Below are positions 7,913 to 16,624 of a stretch of DNA of 64,000 bases, one piece after another. Below the pieces are notes generated by a model. It searched no databases. It was given only the letters and a program-made list of their open reading frames with translations, and had not been told where the DNA came from. The first letter of the stretch is position 1, and each line of letters opens with the position of its first letter. The translations under genes were made by a program, and so were the position numbers. The stretch comes from an uncultured Collinsella sp. (lineage in GTDB: Bacteria; Actinomycetota; Coriobacteriia; Coriobacteriales; Coriobacteriaceae). The DNA lies in the NCBI GenBank assembly GCA_902479075.1, contig CABSNK010000002.1, forward strand, positions 62,001-126,000. Reading direction: 5' to 3'.

Positions 7913-8809
7913 ATGAAGCTTCAGCAGCTCAGGTATGTTGTTAAGGTTGCCGAATGCGGCAGCATTACCGAGGCCTCGCGTCGGCTCTTTGTGTCGCAGC
8001 CTTCGATTACCGCGTCGATTCGCGATCTCGAAAACGAGATGGGTGTACATATCTTTGAGCGCACTAACAAGGGCGTCGTTGTGTCCGAGGAAGGCGAGAC
8101 CTTCTTGGGCTATGCACGCCAGGTTCTCGACCAGGCCGACCTGCTCGAGGGCAAGTACAAGGGCGCATCCGAGCAGGTGCCGCACTTTAGTGTGAGCTGC
8201 CAGCATTATTCCTTTGCCGTTAACGCGTTTGTTGACGTGATTCGCGAGTTCGATGCCGCGCGTTACGACTTTACCCTGCGCGAGGAGCAAACCCACGAGA
8301 TTATCGAGGACGTCGCGCACATGAAAAGCGAGCTCGGCATCTTGTACCTTTCCGAGCACAATCGCGAGGTTATCGAGCGCATGCTGGCGGCCAACGAGCT
8401 CGTGTTCGAAGGTCTTTTCTGCGCCACGCCGCATGTCTTCGTGTGCGCCGACCATCCGCTGGCGGGCCGCTCCAGCGTGACGCTCGAGGACTTGGAAGAC
8501 TACCCGTTCCTGTCCTATGAGCAGGGCAGCTACAACTCGTTTTACTATTCCGAGGAGCTGACCTCAACCTTTGAGCGCCGCAAGAATATTCGCGTGCGCG
8601 ACCGTGCGACGCTGTTCAACCTAGTTATGGGCCTTAACGGTTACACGGTGTGTTCGGGCGTGATTAGCCACGAGCTCAACGGCCCCGGTATTATCTCGAT
8701 TCCGCTCGATGTGGACGAATACATGGAGATCGGCATTATCACGCGTAAGAACACGACGCTCACGCGCTATGGGCGGGCCTACATCGACGCGATTCGTCAG
8801 CATATTTAG
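7913..8809 (+). CDS. LysR-family transcriptional regulator
   Basis: 298 residues. The N-terminal winged helix-turn-helix (MKLQQLRYVVKVAECGSITE...SQPSITASIRDLE) is textbook LysR; residues 90-298 are the periplasmic-binding-protein-like effector domain. The ATG at 7913 follows AGGGAG; longer in-frame extension upstream overlaps the HAD gene and is rejected. It sits 152 bp upstream of a MetE-like methyltransferase gene, so control of methionine or sulfur metabolism is a reasonable inference, but the effector is unknown. The gap after it is AT-rich (8850-8900) with repeated CTATATA motifs that could be its binding region. Confidence 0.9.
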   Translation: MKLQQLRYVVKVAECGSITEASRRLFVSQPSITASIRDLENEMGVHIFERTNKGVVVSEEGETFLGYARQVLDQADLLEGKYKGASEQVPHFSVSCQHYSFAVNAFVDVIREFDAARYDFTLREEQTHEIIEDVAHMKSELGILYLSEHNREVIERMLAANELVFEGLFCATPHVFVCADHPLAGRSSVTLEDLEDYPFLSYEQGSYNSFYYSEELTSTFERRKNIRVRDRATLFNLVMGLNGYTVCSGVISHELNGPGIISIPLDVDEYMEIGIITRKNTTLTRYGRAYIDAIRQHI

Positions 8810-8961
8810 CTCACTTCGAGATGCCCATGTGAGGCGGATCTCCGCTGTTGCTCTATATAGAAAAAACTTATAACAAACCTATATAAACGTATATTTTACG
8901 ATGGCCATATAAGCGCTCATACTCTGTCTCGGTAAAGCAACCAATGCAAAGGGAGATATCT

Positions 8962-10095
8962 ATGAGCACTTCGATTCAACCGAACGCGCCGTTTCGCGCC
9001 GATATCGTCGGCAGTTTTCTTCGTCCGAAGGCCGTGAAGGACGCCCGTGCCGCCTACGCCGCGGGTACGCTCGATGACGACGGCCTTAAGGCCGTCGAGG
9101 ATGAGGCCATTCGCGACTTGGTGGACAAGCAAAAGGCCGCTGGCCTGCAGGTGATTACCGATGGCGAGTTTCGCCGCAGTTACTGGCACCTCGACTTTAT
9201 GTGGGGGCTCAACGGCATTGAACGCCGTACCTCGCGTACGGGCTATATGTTCCACGACGAGGAGACCACGGCTGATACCGCCGTGGTGACCGGCCCCATC
9301 AGCGGCGAGAACCATCCGTTCGTCGAGCACTTTAAGTTTGTCAAGGCGCTTGAGGGCGAGGGCCACGTTGCACGCCAGACCATCCCGGCGCCTATCCAGA
9401 CGTTCTCTGAGGTCACGCTCGATCGCTGCGACGGTCAGCAGGAGGGCCTGCGCGCTGTCTATAAGACCGATGAGGAACTTGCCGACGCCATTGCGGTCGC
9501 TTATCGCACGGTGATCGCCGACCTGTACGCAGCAGGCTGCCGCAACATCCAGTTTGATGACTGCACCTGGGGCATCTACTGCGACACCGATTTTGTCGCC
9601 AAAACCGGCATGAGCCCGGTCGACCTGCAAAAGGTAAGCGAGCTGGGCGTGGCGCTCAACAACGCCGCCATCGAGGGCAAGCCCGACGACCTGGTCATTA
9701 ACACGCACGTGTGCCGTGGTAACTACCACTCTACCTATGCCTTCGAGGGCGGCTATGACCCCATCGCACCGTACCTGTTCGCAAAAGAGGATGTCGACGC
9801 ATTTTACCTGGAGTTCGACACGCCGCGCGCCGGCGGTTTTGAGCCGCTGAAGTATGTTGCCCCCGGCAAGAAGGTTGTGCTGGGCTTGGTAACTACCAAG
9901 GCGGCAGAGCTCGAAAACGAGGATGCTATCGTCGAGCGCATCCGCGAAGCAGCAAAGTACGTGCCGTTCGAGAACCTGTGCCTGTCGCCCCAGTGCGGCT
10001 TTGCCAGCTGCGAGATTGGCAACAAGCTGACCGAGGACGAGCAATGGGCAAAGATCGCGCTGGTCAAGCGTATTGCCGAGCGCGTTTGGAAATAG
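8962..10095 (+). CDS. MetE C-terminal-like (cobalamin-independent) methyltransferase
   Basis: 377 residues, the size of the YxjG/YxjH single-domain relatives of methionine synthase MetE. Zinc-site signatures are present: NTHVCRGNYH and, near the C-terminus, LSPQCGFAS. RADIVGSFLRP at the N-terminus and TDGEFRRSYWHLDF are also typical. It probably transfers a methyl group to homocysteine or a related thiol; the methyl donor is uncertain because the N-terminal folate-binding half of MetE is absent. The start at 8962 is chosen because AAAGGGAG lies eight bases upstream; an ATG at 8944 lacks a site. The neighbouring LysR gene may control it. Confidence 0.85.
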   Translation: MSTSIQPNAPFRADIVGSFLRPKAVKDARAAYAAGTLDDDGLKAVEDEAIRDLVDKQKAAGLQVITDGEFRRSYWHLDFMWGLNGIERRTSRTGYMFHDEETTADTAVVTGPISGENHPFVEHFKFVKALEGEGHVARQTIPAPIQTFSEVTLDRCDGQQEGLRAVYKTDEELADAIAVAYRTVIADLYAAGCRNIQFDDCTWGIYCDTDFVAKTGMSPVDLQKVSELGVALNNAAIEGKPDDLVINTHVCRGNYHSTYAFEGGYDPIAPYLFAKEDVDAFYLEFDTPRAGGFEPLKYVAPGKKVVLGLVTTKAAELENEDAIVERIREAAKYVPFENLCLSPQCGFASCEIGNKLTEDEQWAKIALVKRIAERVWK

Positions 10096-10217
10096 CGGTA
10101 ACGTTCGCAGGTGACGGCGCGTGCGAGTCATGGCGCATCGCGTACAATGGCTCGAATCGTATCGTTCGGGCAGGTTATCCGATATGCCCGACCGCCCTTC
10201 CATTCGAAAGGACATCC

Positions 10218-11552
10218 ATGTCCCAGTCTTCGACGCCCGCCGTCACCGATGCCATCTACGACGCATCGTCGCTCGGCCGCCCGCGCATGTTCCTGCTCGG
10301 TCTGCAGCACCTGTTTGCCATGTTTGGCGCCACGGTACTGGTGCCCGTGCTCACCGGCCTCTCGGTATCGGCAACGCTTTTGTTTGCCGGCTTGGGCACG
10401 CTGCTGTTCCACTTCCTGTCGCGCGGTAAGGTCCCCGCATTCTTGGGATCCTCGTTTGCCTTTATTGCCGGTTATGCCGCAATCGCGCCCAACGGCGAGG
10501 CCGAGCTTTTGCCCTACGCTTGCCTGGGCGTTGCCTGCGCCGGCTTGCTCTACCCGGTGCTGGCGGCCCTGTTCCGCGCGTTTGGCGCCAAGCGCGTCAT
10601 GCGCTTCTTCCCGCCGGTGGTGACTGGCCCCATCGTCATTTCGATCGGTCTGATCCTGGCGAGCTCCGCTATTGCCAACTGCCAGACCAACTGGTTTGTT
10701 GCCGTTGTCGCCGTGGCTGTAATCGTCATCTGCAACATCTGGGGCCACGGCATGGTTAAGATTGTGCCGATTTTGCTGGGCGTTGTGGTGAGCTATGCCG
10801 TTGCGACTGCGCTGGGCGAGGTCGATTTTTCGGGCGTCGCAGCCGCTCCCTGGGTTGGCTTGCCCGTCGTGTGGGACAACACCGTGTTTGCACTCTTTGG
10901 GCCGCAGTTCGATAGCGGCCTCGCCACGACGGCCATCATCACCATTATGCCGCTGGCATTTGCGACCATGATCGAGCATATCGGTGACATCTCGGCTATC
11001 GGCTCCGCTTGCGAGCGTAACTATATCGCCGATCCTGGTCTGCATCGCACACTGCTCGGCGATGGTCTCGCCACGATTCTGGCTTCGCTCTTTGGCGCTC
11101 CGGCCAACACTACGTATGGCGAGAACACCGGTGTCCTTGCTCTGACGCGCGTGTTCGACCCGCGCGTGATTCGCATCGCTGCCTGCTGCGCCATCGTGCT
11201 TTCGTTTTGCCCTAAGTTTGCCGCGGTCATTGCGGCTATGCCGGCGTGCGTAATCGGCGGCGTGTCGCTCGTGCTCTATGGCATGATCAGCGCCGTGGGT
11301 GTGCGCAACCTCATTGAGAACCAGGTCGATTTCCAGAACAACCGCAACGTGCTGGTGACGGCTCTGGTGCTCGTGCTTTCACTCGGCATTGCGTACAGCA
11401 CCGCCGGCGCCATCGTGCTGGAGCTGGGCGACGTGACCATTTCGCTTTCGGGCCTCGCCGTGGGTTCGCTGGTGGGTATCGTGCTCAATGCGATTCTGCC
11501 CGGCAATGATTTTGAGTTCGATGTCTCGGAACTCGAGGAGACTGCCGAATAG
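10218..11552 (+). CDS. uraA: Uracil permease (NCS2 family)
   Basis: 444-residue polytopic membrane protein, about 14 hydrophobic segments in the UraA fold. Characteristic sequences are GLQHLFAMFGATVLVPVLTGL at the N-terminus (first helix), the proton/uracil site MIEHIGDISAIG and the motif NTTYGENTGVLALT, each with the functional Glu found in UraA. This wording separates it from xanthine permeases. AAAGGAC precedes the ATG at 10218 by five bases; an earlier in-frame start overlaps the methyltransferase gene and is rejected. It is followed by a strong terminator. Confidence 0.9.
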   Translation: MSQSSTPAVTDAIYDASSLGRPRMFLLGLQHLFAMFGATVLVPVLTGLSVSATLLFAGLGTLLFHFLSRGKVPAFLGSSFAFIAGYAAIAPNGEAELLPYACLGVACAGLLYPVLAALFRAFGAKRVMRFFPPVVTGPIVISIGLILASSAIANCQTNWFVAVVAVAVIVICNIWGHGMVKIVPILLGVVVSYAVATALGEVDFSGVAAAPWVGLPVVWDNTVFALFGPQFDSGLATTAIITIMPLAFATMIEHIGDISAIGSACERNYIADPGLHRTLLGDGLATILASLFGAPANTTYGENTGVLALTRVFDPRVIRIAACCAIVLSFCPKFAAVIAAMPACVIGGVSLVLYGMISAVGVRNLIENQVDFQNNRNVLVTALVLVLSLGIAYSTAGAIVLELGDVTISLSGLAVGSLVGIVLNAILPGNDFEFDVSELEETAE

Positions 11553-11576
11553 CGGTTGTGCCCATGTCAGTTAAAT

Positions 11577-11615
11577 AAGCCGGTCATGCGTCCGATGCGC
11601 ATGGCCGGCTTTTTA
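11577..11615. terminator. Rho-independent terminator after uraA
   Basis: AAGCCGGTCATGCG pairs with TGCGCATGGCCGGCTT (one bulge) and is followed by TTTTT on the plus strand. It overlaps the last codon of the convergent esterase gene and could stop transcription from both sides. Confidence 0.88.
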
Positions 11616-12275
11616 GTGCGCAAGGATCCAGTGTATGCCGCGGGCCATGCGCAGATCGGTTTGGGCAAAGTGATTGCCGGGGTTGAGTTCCAGCGTTGTT
11701 GCGATGCCGCGCTCGACGAGCAACGCTTCCATCGCGCGTGTGTCGTCGAGTACATGCCGCATCATGCGGTTGGGCGTCTTGGTTTCCTTTTTGCCGAGTG
11801 ACAGATAGACGGCTTGCGGGCTGCAGGCAAAAGGGGCCGTGCTGGCACGGTCGACAAATTCGGGAAACCAAAGAGACCCCGATGCGCTTGCGGCGCGGCC
11901 AAAGACATCGGTTTGCCAGAGCGACCAAAGCGAAAAGAGGCCCGCCAGCGAATAGCCGGCAATGCCACGCCAGGTGGGTGGACAGGGGAGCGACGGCTCG
12001 GCCTCTGGGATTATCCGGCTCAGCAGCTCATCGAGAAAAGCGGCAGCCTGTCCGCCAAAAGGCTCGGCATCGCGCACAGTTCCGTCGCATTCCCAAGGGC
12101 TCAGCTCGCGATTCCAATCGAGCCCGCCAATGGCGACAAGGGTGAATGGTGGGCAATCGAGTTCTCGGCAGCGGTCATAAACCTCGCTGCCGTCGCCCAT
12201 GACCACGGGGAGGTAGATGACGGGCGCACCTTCCGTGTGTTCCGAATGAACGGTTATCTGCTTTTGCGCTTCCAA
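11613..12275 (-). CDS. Alpha/beta-hydrolase, esterase-like
   Basis: 220 residues of the esterase D / enterochelin-esterase-like alpha/beta-hydrolase group. The nucleophile elbow is GYSLAG, followed by the typical SGSLWFPEF segment, and a GNHF near the C-terminus supplies the catalytic histidine. The N-terminal VIYLPVVMGDG strand and TLVAIGGLDWNRELSPW fit the family. No signal peptide is visible. The most complete frame begins with a TTG at 12275 behind GAGAGAAG; the next Met is internal to a core strand, so TTG is preferred. Substrate unknown. Confidence 0.78.
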   Translation of the reverse strand: MEAQKQITVHSEHTEGAPVIYLPVVMGDGSEVYDRCRELDCPPFTLVAIGGLDWNRELSPWECDGTVRDAEPFGGQAAAFLDELLSRIIPEAEPSLPCPPTWRGIAGYSLAGLFSLWSLWQTDVFGRAASASGSLWFPEFVDRASTAPFACSPQAVYLSLGKKETKTPNRMMRHVLDDTRAMEALLVERGIATTLELNPGNHFAQTDLRMARGIHWILAH

Positions 12276-12385
12276 GGCAGGCTTCTCTCAGTGTTGTGAT
12301 ATCGGCAGCATCAATTGTCGCACGCCAGCGTATACCGGTTGGACAGCATCAAGAACATTCGCGTGCGTCGTGCGGGCGCAAACGG

Positions 12386-12423
12386 AAAACGCCACTGCCG
12401 GAAGGGAGCTTGGCAGTGGCGTT
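12386..12423 (-). terminator. Terminator after the beta-helical surface protein gene
   Basis: AACGCCACTGCC and GGCAGTGGCGTT form a perfect 12-bp stem with a 12-base loop; on the minus strand the stem ends in TTTT. It lies 57 bases beyond the stop codon of the surface protein gene. Confidence 0.85.
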
Positions 12424-12479
12424 GCTAAACGGTGTGCAGGCTAGCACTTCTGTGGGTGCCGCCCCGTGCACAAAGGCGT

Positions 12480-14249
12480 CTATGAGCGCTTACGGCTCAG
12501 CACGGCGCCTGCGGCGATGGCGGCTGTTCCCGCAAGGGAGGCTGCCACGATGGCTGCGCTCGAGGCGTCGCCGGTTGCCGCGAGCTTGCCGGTGGTCTTG
12601 GCTCCCGTGGCTGCAACCGCAACGGTCTTGGCCGTCTTCGTGCCCTCAGGCTTGGAATCAGGTTTGGAATCCTCGGGCTTGGTCTCCTCGGACGGTGCGA
12701 TGACGGCTTTCTTGGCGATGACATCGTCGTAGGGGGAATCAATCACGGCGTCGCCCGTGCCGATGGTTTGGCCTGCCTCGTACATGATGCCGTCACTGAG
12801 TTCTTCTTTGTGGCGATAGTCAATGACTTTGCCGCCTTCAGGCGTCAGGATGCTGGCGCCTTCGATTTCGATGGTGCCGATCGCCTTGCCGTCCGCGCTC
12901 ATGGCAAGGGCGAAAATCGCTGCCGTGTCCCCCTCGGCCGTGACCTTACTGCGGACGATGGAGATGGTCGCGGGCATAATGCCCTCGGTGGTCTGAGCAT
13001 AGATGCCGATGTTCACGCCCCTGCGCTCAGGGGTGATCTCGCCATCCTGGTCTCCACTGTAGCAGTCGGGACCGTTGCCGCCGGTCTCAGCATAGCGGGC
13101 TATAGCCTTGACAACGGAGTCACTAATGTAGATGTGGCCACCCGCTTCGTTGGGGTTGTAGTTTCTGGTGGAAATCGCAGTCGAGAATTCGCCCTCTGCG
13201 AATGCATCCACGATTGAGCCGTTCTTGATGACGATGTCGTCCTCGCCGGTGAAGAGGGCGCTGACGTCGTCGCGTTCTGCGGCTGCGCGGACCGTCACGG
13301 TCGCGTGGTCGAGCGTGATGCCCTTATAGGCATAGACGCCATATCCAACACCATGTGCGTTAAGGGAGGCGTTTGTGACCGTGAGACTGCCCTTGGCCTT
13401 AACGGCATAGTTTTCCTCGGAGCTTGCCTTGACCTGGCTGCCGCCCGAGATGTTGATGTCGTCTTTAGCCCAAATCGCCGCTTCTTCTATCGAGCTTGCT
13501 TCTACCTTGCCACCGCCTTTGATGATGAGGTCACTGCCCGCGGCGATGCCGTAGCCTTCGCCTCCTTTAGCGATCACTGTGCCAGAGGAATCGATGGTGG
13601 TCTTGCCCTTGGATTGGATGCCTTCGGTACCGCCCGTTGCATTCACGGTGCCCGAGCCCGTGATAGAGAGGTCGCCTTTTGCCTCAATTCCGTCGGAAGT
13701 AGTGCTTGCGGTGTTCACAGTGCCTGGGCCAGAAATGGAGAGGTCGCCTGTGGATTTAATTGCATCGGCCTCGGCGGTCACATTGAGCTCATCCGTGCTA
13801 TTCGAGCTCGTTATGTTCAACTCCGCTTTCTGGTTAGTGCCATCCTGCGCTTTGATGGCGGCTCCGGTGTAATCGGGCTCGGTTTTCACGGTGTTCCTGC
13901 CCTCGTAGGCAATGTTGAGCTTGCCAGCGGCCTTGATCGCACCGCCGTCATAGCCGTTGAGCTTCATATCGTCGGCGCCGTCCCAGCTCCAGGTGCCGGC
14001 CTCGTCGCCTGCCGCGGTGCCGGCGTTGTACTGGGTGCCGCCGACGTCCACCCACTCGGCCGCGAGCGAGACGCTCGGCATGAGCAGCGAGCTCACCGTA
14101 AGCGCGCATACGGCGCCTACAACGATGCGACGTGTCACGCGGCGCCAGCTGCCGCGTGCGAGCAGCGTGCGACGGCGCACGTCGGGCTCGACAAAATGGG
14201 CTCCAGAGGTTTTGTCATTGCGCTTGGGGGTCGTGAACAAGGCGGCCAT
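12480..14249 (-). CDS. Secreted beta-helical protein with LAATGD sorting signal
   Basis: 589 residues. A long basic N-region (RRRTLLARGSWRRVTRR) precedes a hydrophobic core and cleavage site near VSLAA-EW, a Gram-positive-type signal peptide. The body is a run of roughly 20-25-residue repeats (DGIEAKGDLSITGSGTVNATG and variants) typical of right-handed beta-helix carbohydrate-binding domains (PF14262-like). A charged linker rich in Pro, Glu and Lys follows, then LAATGD, a hydrophobic stretch and RKRS: a sortase signal with Ala where LPxTG has Pro. Likely displayed on the cell wall; ligand unknown. GGGAG six bases before ATG 14249 fixes the start. Confidence 0.85.
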   Translation of the reverse strand: MAALFTTPKRNDKTSGAHFVEPDVRRRTLLARGSWRRVTRRIVVGAVCALTVSSLLMPSVSLAAEWVDVGGTQYNAGTAAGDEAGTWSWDGADDMKLNGYDGGAIKAAGKLNIAYEGRNTVKTEPDYTGAAIKAQDGTNQKAELNITSSNSTDELNVTAEADAIKSTGDLSISGPGTVNTASTTSDGIEAKGDLSITGSGTVNATGGTEGIQSKGKTTIDSSGTVIAKGGEGYGIAAGSDLIIKGGGKVEASSIEEAAIWAKDDINISGGSQVKASSEENYAVKAKGSLTVTNASLNAHGVGYGVYAYKGITLDHATVTVRAAAERDDVSALFTGEDDIVIKNGSIVDAFAEGEFSTAISTRNYNPNEAGGHIYISDSVVKAIARYAETGGNGPDCYSGDQDGEITPERRGVNIGIYAQTTEGIMPATISIVRSKVTAEGDTAAIFALAMSADGKAIGTIEIEGASILTPEGGKVIDYRHKEELSDGIMYEAGQTIGTGDAVIDSPYDDVIAKKAVIAPSEETKPEDSKPDSKPEGTKTAKTVAVAATGAKTTGKLAATGDASSAAIVAASLAGTAAIAAGAVLSRKRS

Positions 14250-14390
14250 GGTTACTCCCATCCTCATAGGGCCTATGCGATTACGCCCAGCATATCTGCA
14301 GGATGTAGCCGGCGGTAGTGCCGTTTTGAGGGCAAAATGTCCAAAAATCGGTAACCAATACATCGCGCGTCCGTGCGTTGCCTGGCTTTA

Positions 14391-14434
14391 AAAGAAAAGC
14401 GCGGAGCCGCTCGATGCGACTCCGCGCTTTGGTG
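14391..14434 (-). terminator. Terminator after the purine permease gene
   Basis: AAAGCGCGGAG and CTCCGCGCTTT form an 11-bp stem; on the minus strand it is followed by a T-rich tail (TCTTTTAAA). It lies 23 bases past the permease stop codon. Confidence 0.85.
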
Positions 14435-14456
14435 TTCTGCTTTGGCAGCTTTGCCG

Positions 14457-15767
14457 TTACGCTACAAAGAAGTAGACGAGGAAGGCGAGGGCTGCGATCC
14501 ACATGAGCGGCTTGATCTTGGAGGCCTCGCCCTTAAAGAGCGCGACGATCACGTAGGCGATAAAGCCCAGACCAATGCCGGCAGAGATGGAGTAGGTGAA
14601 GGGCACGCCGGCGATAATCATGAACGCCGGGAAACCCTGCGACACGTCGGACCAGTCGATCTCGGAGGCCTCGCTCATCATGAGGTAGCCGACGTAGACC
14701 AGGGCGCCGCAGGTGGCGGCGCTGGAAACGATGGTGACGATGGGGGAGAAGAACGCGGCGAGAATGAACAGCACGCCGGTGGTGACGGAGGTGAGGCCCG
14801 TGCGGCCACCGTCGGCAGCGCCAGAGGTGGACTCGACGAAGGTGGTGATGGAGGAGACGCCCATGAAACCGCCCACAGCGGCGGCGGCGGAGTCGACGAT
14901 CAGGATCTCCTTGATATTCTCGACGTTGCCGTCGTCGGTGAGGAACTCGCCCTGCTTGGCCACGGCCATCGCGGTGCCCATGGTGTCGAAGAAGTCACTC
15001 ATGAGCAGCGAGAACGAGATGACGAGGAGCGCGGGGTCGGTAAGGACCTTGACGATGGCAGGCACGCCGCCGGCGTCGGCGATGGGGCCACCGATGCTCG
15101 AGAAGTCGAGCGGGGCGATGATACCGGTCGGAGCCTGGGTCACACCTAGGGGGATACCGGCGATGACGGCGACGACGATGCCGATGAGCAGCGAGCCGGG
15201 GACGTTGCGGCAGGCGAGGGCGACTGTCACCAGGATGGAGATGATGCCGACGATGAAGGTGGGGGAGCTGATGTCGCCCAGACCGACGAGTGTACCGGCG
15301 CCAGCGGTGATAATGCCGGCATCGCACAGGCCAATCATGGCGATGAACAGGCCCAGACCCACCGAGATGGCGTGACGCAGGACAACCGGGATGGCGTCCA
15401 TGATGGCCTCGCGCAGGCCACAAAGCACGAGCAGCAAGATGACGACGCCCTCAAGGAAGATGACGCTCATGGCCACGTGCCAGTCACCGCCGCAGACGGT
15501 GGTGGTGATTCCAGCGATCATCGCGTTGACGCCTAAGCCCGACGCGCAGGCGAGCGGGCGGTTGGCGAAGATGCCCATGCAGATGGTCATGATGCCGGCG
15601 CCCAGGCAGGTGGCGCAGGCGAGCGCTCCCGCATCGATGCCAGCGCCCGAGAGCACCGCGGGGTTGACGGCGATGATGTAGGCCATCGCCAGGAATGTTG
15701 TCAGTCCAGCGCGGAGTTCGGTCCCGATTGTGGACTTGCGCTTGCTGACGTGAAATAGTTCGTCCAT
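14457..15767 (-). CDS. NCS2 adenine/guanine/hypoxanthine permease
   Basis: 436-residue membrane transporter of the AzgA/PbuG group. Family signatures: GLTTFLAMAYIIAVNP near the N-terminus, GLGVNAMIAG, SFSLLMSDFFDTMGTAMAV and GVSSITTFVESTSGAADGGRTG. These place it with purine-base proton symporters rather than uracil permeases. The start is ATG 15767 with GGAAAGGG upstream; an in-frame ATG 57 bases further out has no site. Monocistronic with its own terminator. Confidence 0.9.
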   Translation of the reverse strand: MDELFHVSKRKSTIGTELRAGLTTFLAMAYIIAVNPAVLSGAGIDAGALACATCLGAGIMTICMGIFANRPLACASGLGVNAMIAGITTTVCGGDWHVAMSVIFLEGVVILLLVLCGLREAIMDAIPVVLRHAISVGLGLFIAMIGLCDAGIITAGAGTLVGLGDISSPTFIVGIISILVTVALACRNVPGSLLIGIVVAVIAGIPLGVTQAPTGIIAPLDFSSIGGPIADAGGVPAIVKVLTDPALLVISFSLLMSDFFDTMGTAMAVAKQGEFLTDDGNVENIKEILIVDSAAAAVGGFMGVSSITTFVESTSGAADGGRTGLTSVTTGVLFILAAFFSPIVTIVSSAATCGALVYVGYLMMSEASEIDWSDVSQGFPAFMIIAGVPFTYSISAGIGLGFIAYVIVALFKGEASKIKPLMWIAALAFLVYFFVA

Positions 15768-15960
15768 GCATACCCTTTCCTTGTTCGGCCCCGAGTTTAG
15801 GCCGATTGACACGAACTCACCCACTATAGCCCCTTTACGACGCTGTTGTTCCTCGCATGTTGATGTTCGGCGCTTTGTAGCAGACGGATGGTATTTTTCG
15901 CATGAAAATGTGTGGGTACCGTATACTTAAGCGGTTACAACGACCCCTATGGAGGAACGC

Positions 15961-16380
15961 ATGATTAAAGAGCTTTGCCACGACGAGGCTATCCTGTCCC
16001 AGCGTTGCGAGGTTGCGACCGTCGAGGACGAGTCGGTTGCTCAGGACCTGATCGATACCATCAAGTCGCTCGAGGACGCCGGTTGTCTTGCCGCCAACCA
16101 GATTGGCGTCACCAAGAAGGTCTGCGTCTACCTGGACGATGCCGGCGAGCCCCACGTGCTCTACAACCCCCGTCTGGTGTTTGGCCTGGGCGCCAGCAAG
16201 ATGGAGGAGAGCTGCCTGACGCACGAGGAGGTCACCAAGTCCACGCGCTATATCAAGTGCAAGGTTGCCTTTGACCAGATCGTCGACGGCAAGATGAAGG
16301 AGTGCCGCCGCGACTACGCGGGCTTTGAGGCACAGATGATTCAGCATATGATCGATCACTGTCTTGGAAAGTTGGTCTAA
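15961..16380 (+). CDS. Peptide deformylase-like protein lacking the catalytic glutamate
   Basis: 139 residues with the peptide deformylase fold signatures in altered form. Motif 1 is GCLAANQIG (canonical GxGLAAxQ), motif 2 is EESCLT in place of EGCLS, and motif 3 is QHMIDH in place of QHEIDH. The metal-binding Cys and both His are kept, but the catalytic Glu is Met, so normal deformylation is doubtful. GGAGG lies 5-6 bases before ATG 15961. A canonical deformylase exists in this window at 30019-30429, so this copy may have another role, such as a metal-binding or regulatory protein. The stop codon lies within a long inverted repeat. Confidence 0.82.
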   Translation: MIKELCHDEAILSQRCEVATVEDESVAQDLIDTIKSLEDAGCLAANQIGVTKKVCVYLDDAGEPHVLYNPRLVFGLGASKMEESCLTHEEVTKSTRYIKCKVAFDQIVDGKMKECRRDYAGFEAQMIQHMIDHCLGKLV

Positions 16381-16483
16381 GGGGACCAAAGCACCGCACC
16401 TTGCCGCTCAATCGTCGCTCGCGTACCTTAAGTACGCTTCGCTCCTCTTTCGTGGCAATCTGCGGCACTTTGATCCCTTAGAC
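16374..16483. repeat. Long imperfect palindrome
   Basis: The arms beginning GTCTAAGGG at 16374 and ending CCCTTAGAC at 16483 are imperfect complements over about 50 bases each, meeting at the near-palindrome GTACCTTAAGTAC (16423-16435). The left arm includes the stop codon of the deformylase-like gene. It has no T-run and is followed by a separate terminator, so it looks like a dispersed element rather than a simple terminator. Confidence 0.75.
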
Positions 16484-16521
16484 GACCTGCGGGGTTAACT
16501 TGGTTGAGTTTATCCAGCTTG

Positions 16522-16563
16522 AAAAGCCCGGACATGACATTGTTGTCATGTCCGGGCTTTTGT
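16522..16563 (+). terminator. Terminator upstream of the bile salt hydrolase gene
   Basis: An 18-bp perfect stem (AAAAGCCCGGACATGACA and its complement) with a 4-base loop ends in TTTT on the plus strand, closing the deformylase-like transcript 142 bases past its stop. Confidence 0.88.
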
Positions 16564-16624
16564 GTTTAGCGCCTTTTTGTTTGGAGACAATAACCTTAGC
16601 AAGAACGTAAAGCTAGGAGGCGCT

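Noticed and set aside
8917..10215. Long minus-strand frame opposite the MetE-like gene
   Set aside because: It mirrors the plus-strand gene's codons and has no family features or ribosome binding site.
10128..11045. 305-codon minus-strand frame over uraA
   Set aside because: Antisense artefact with His/Gly/Arg-rich nonsense composition.
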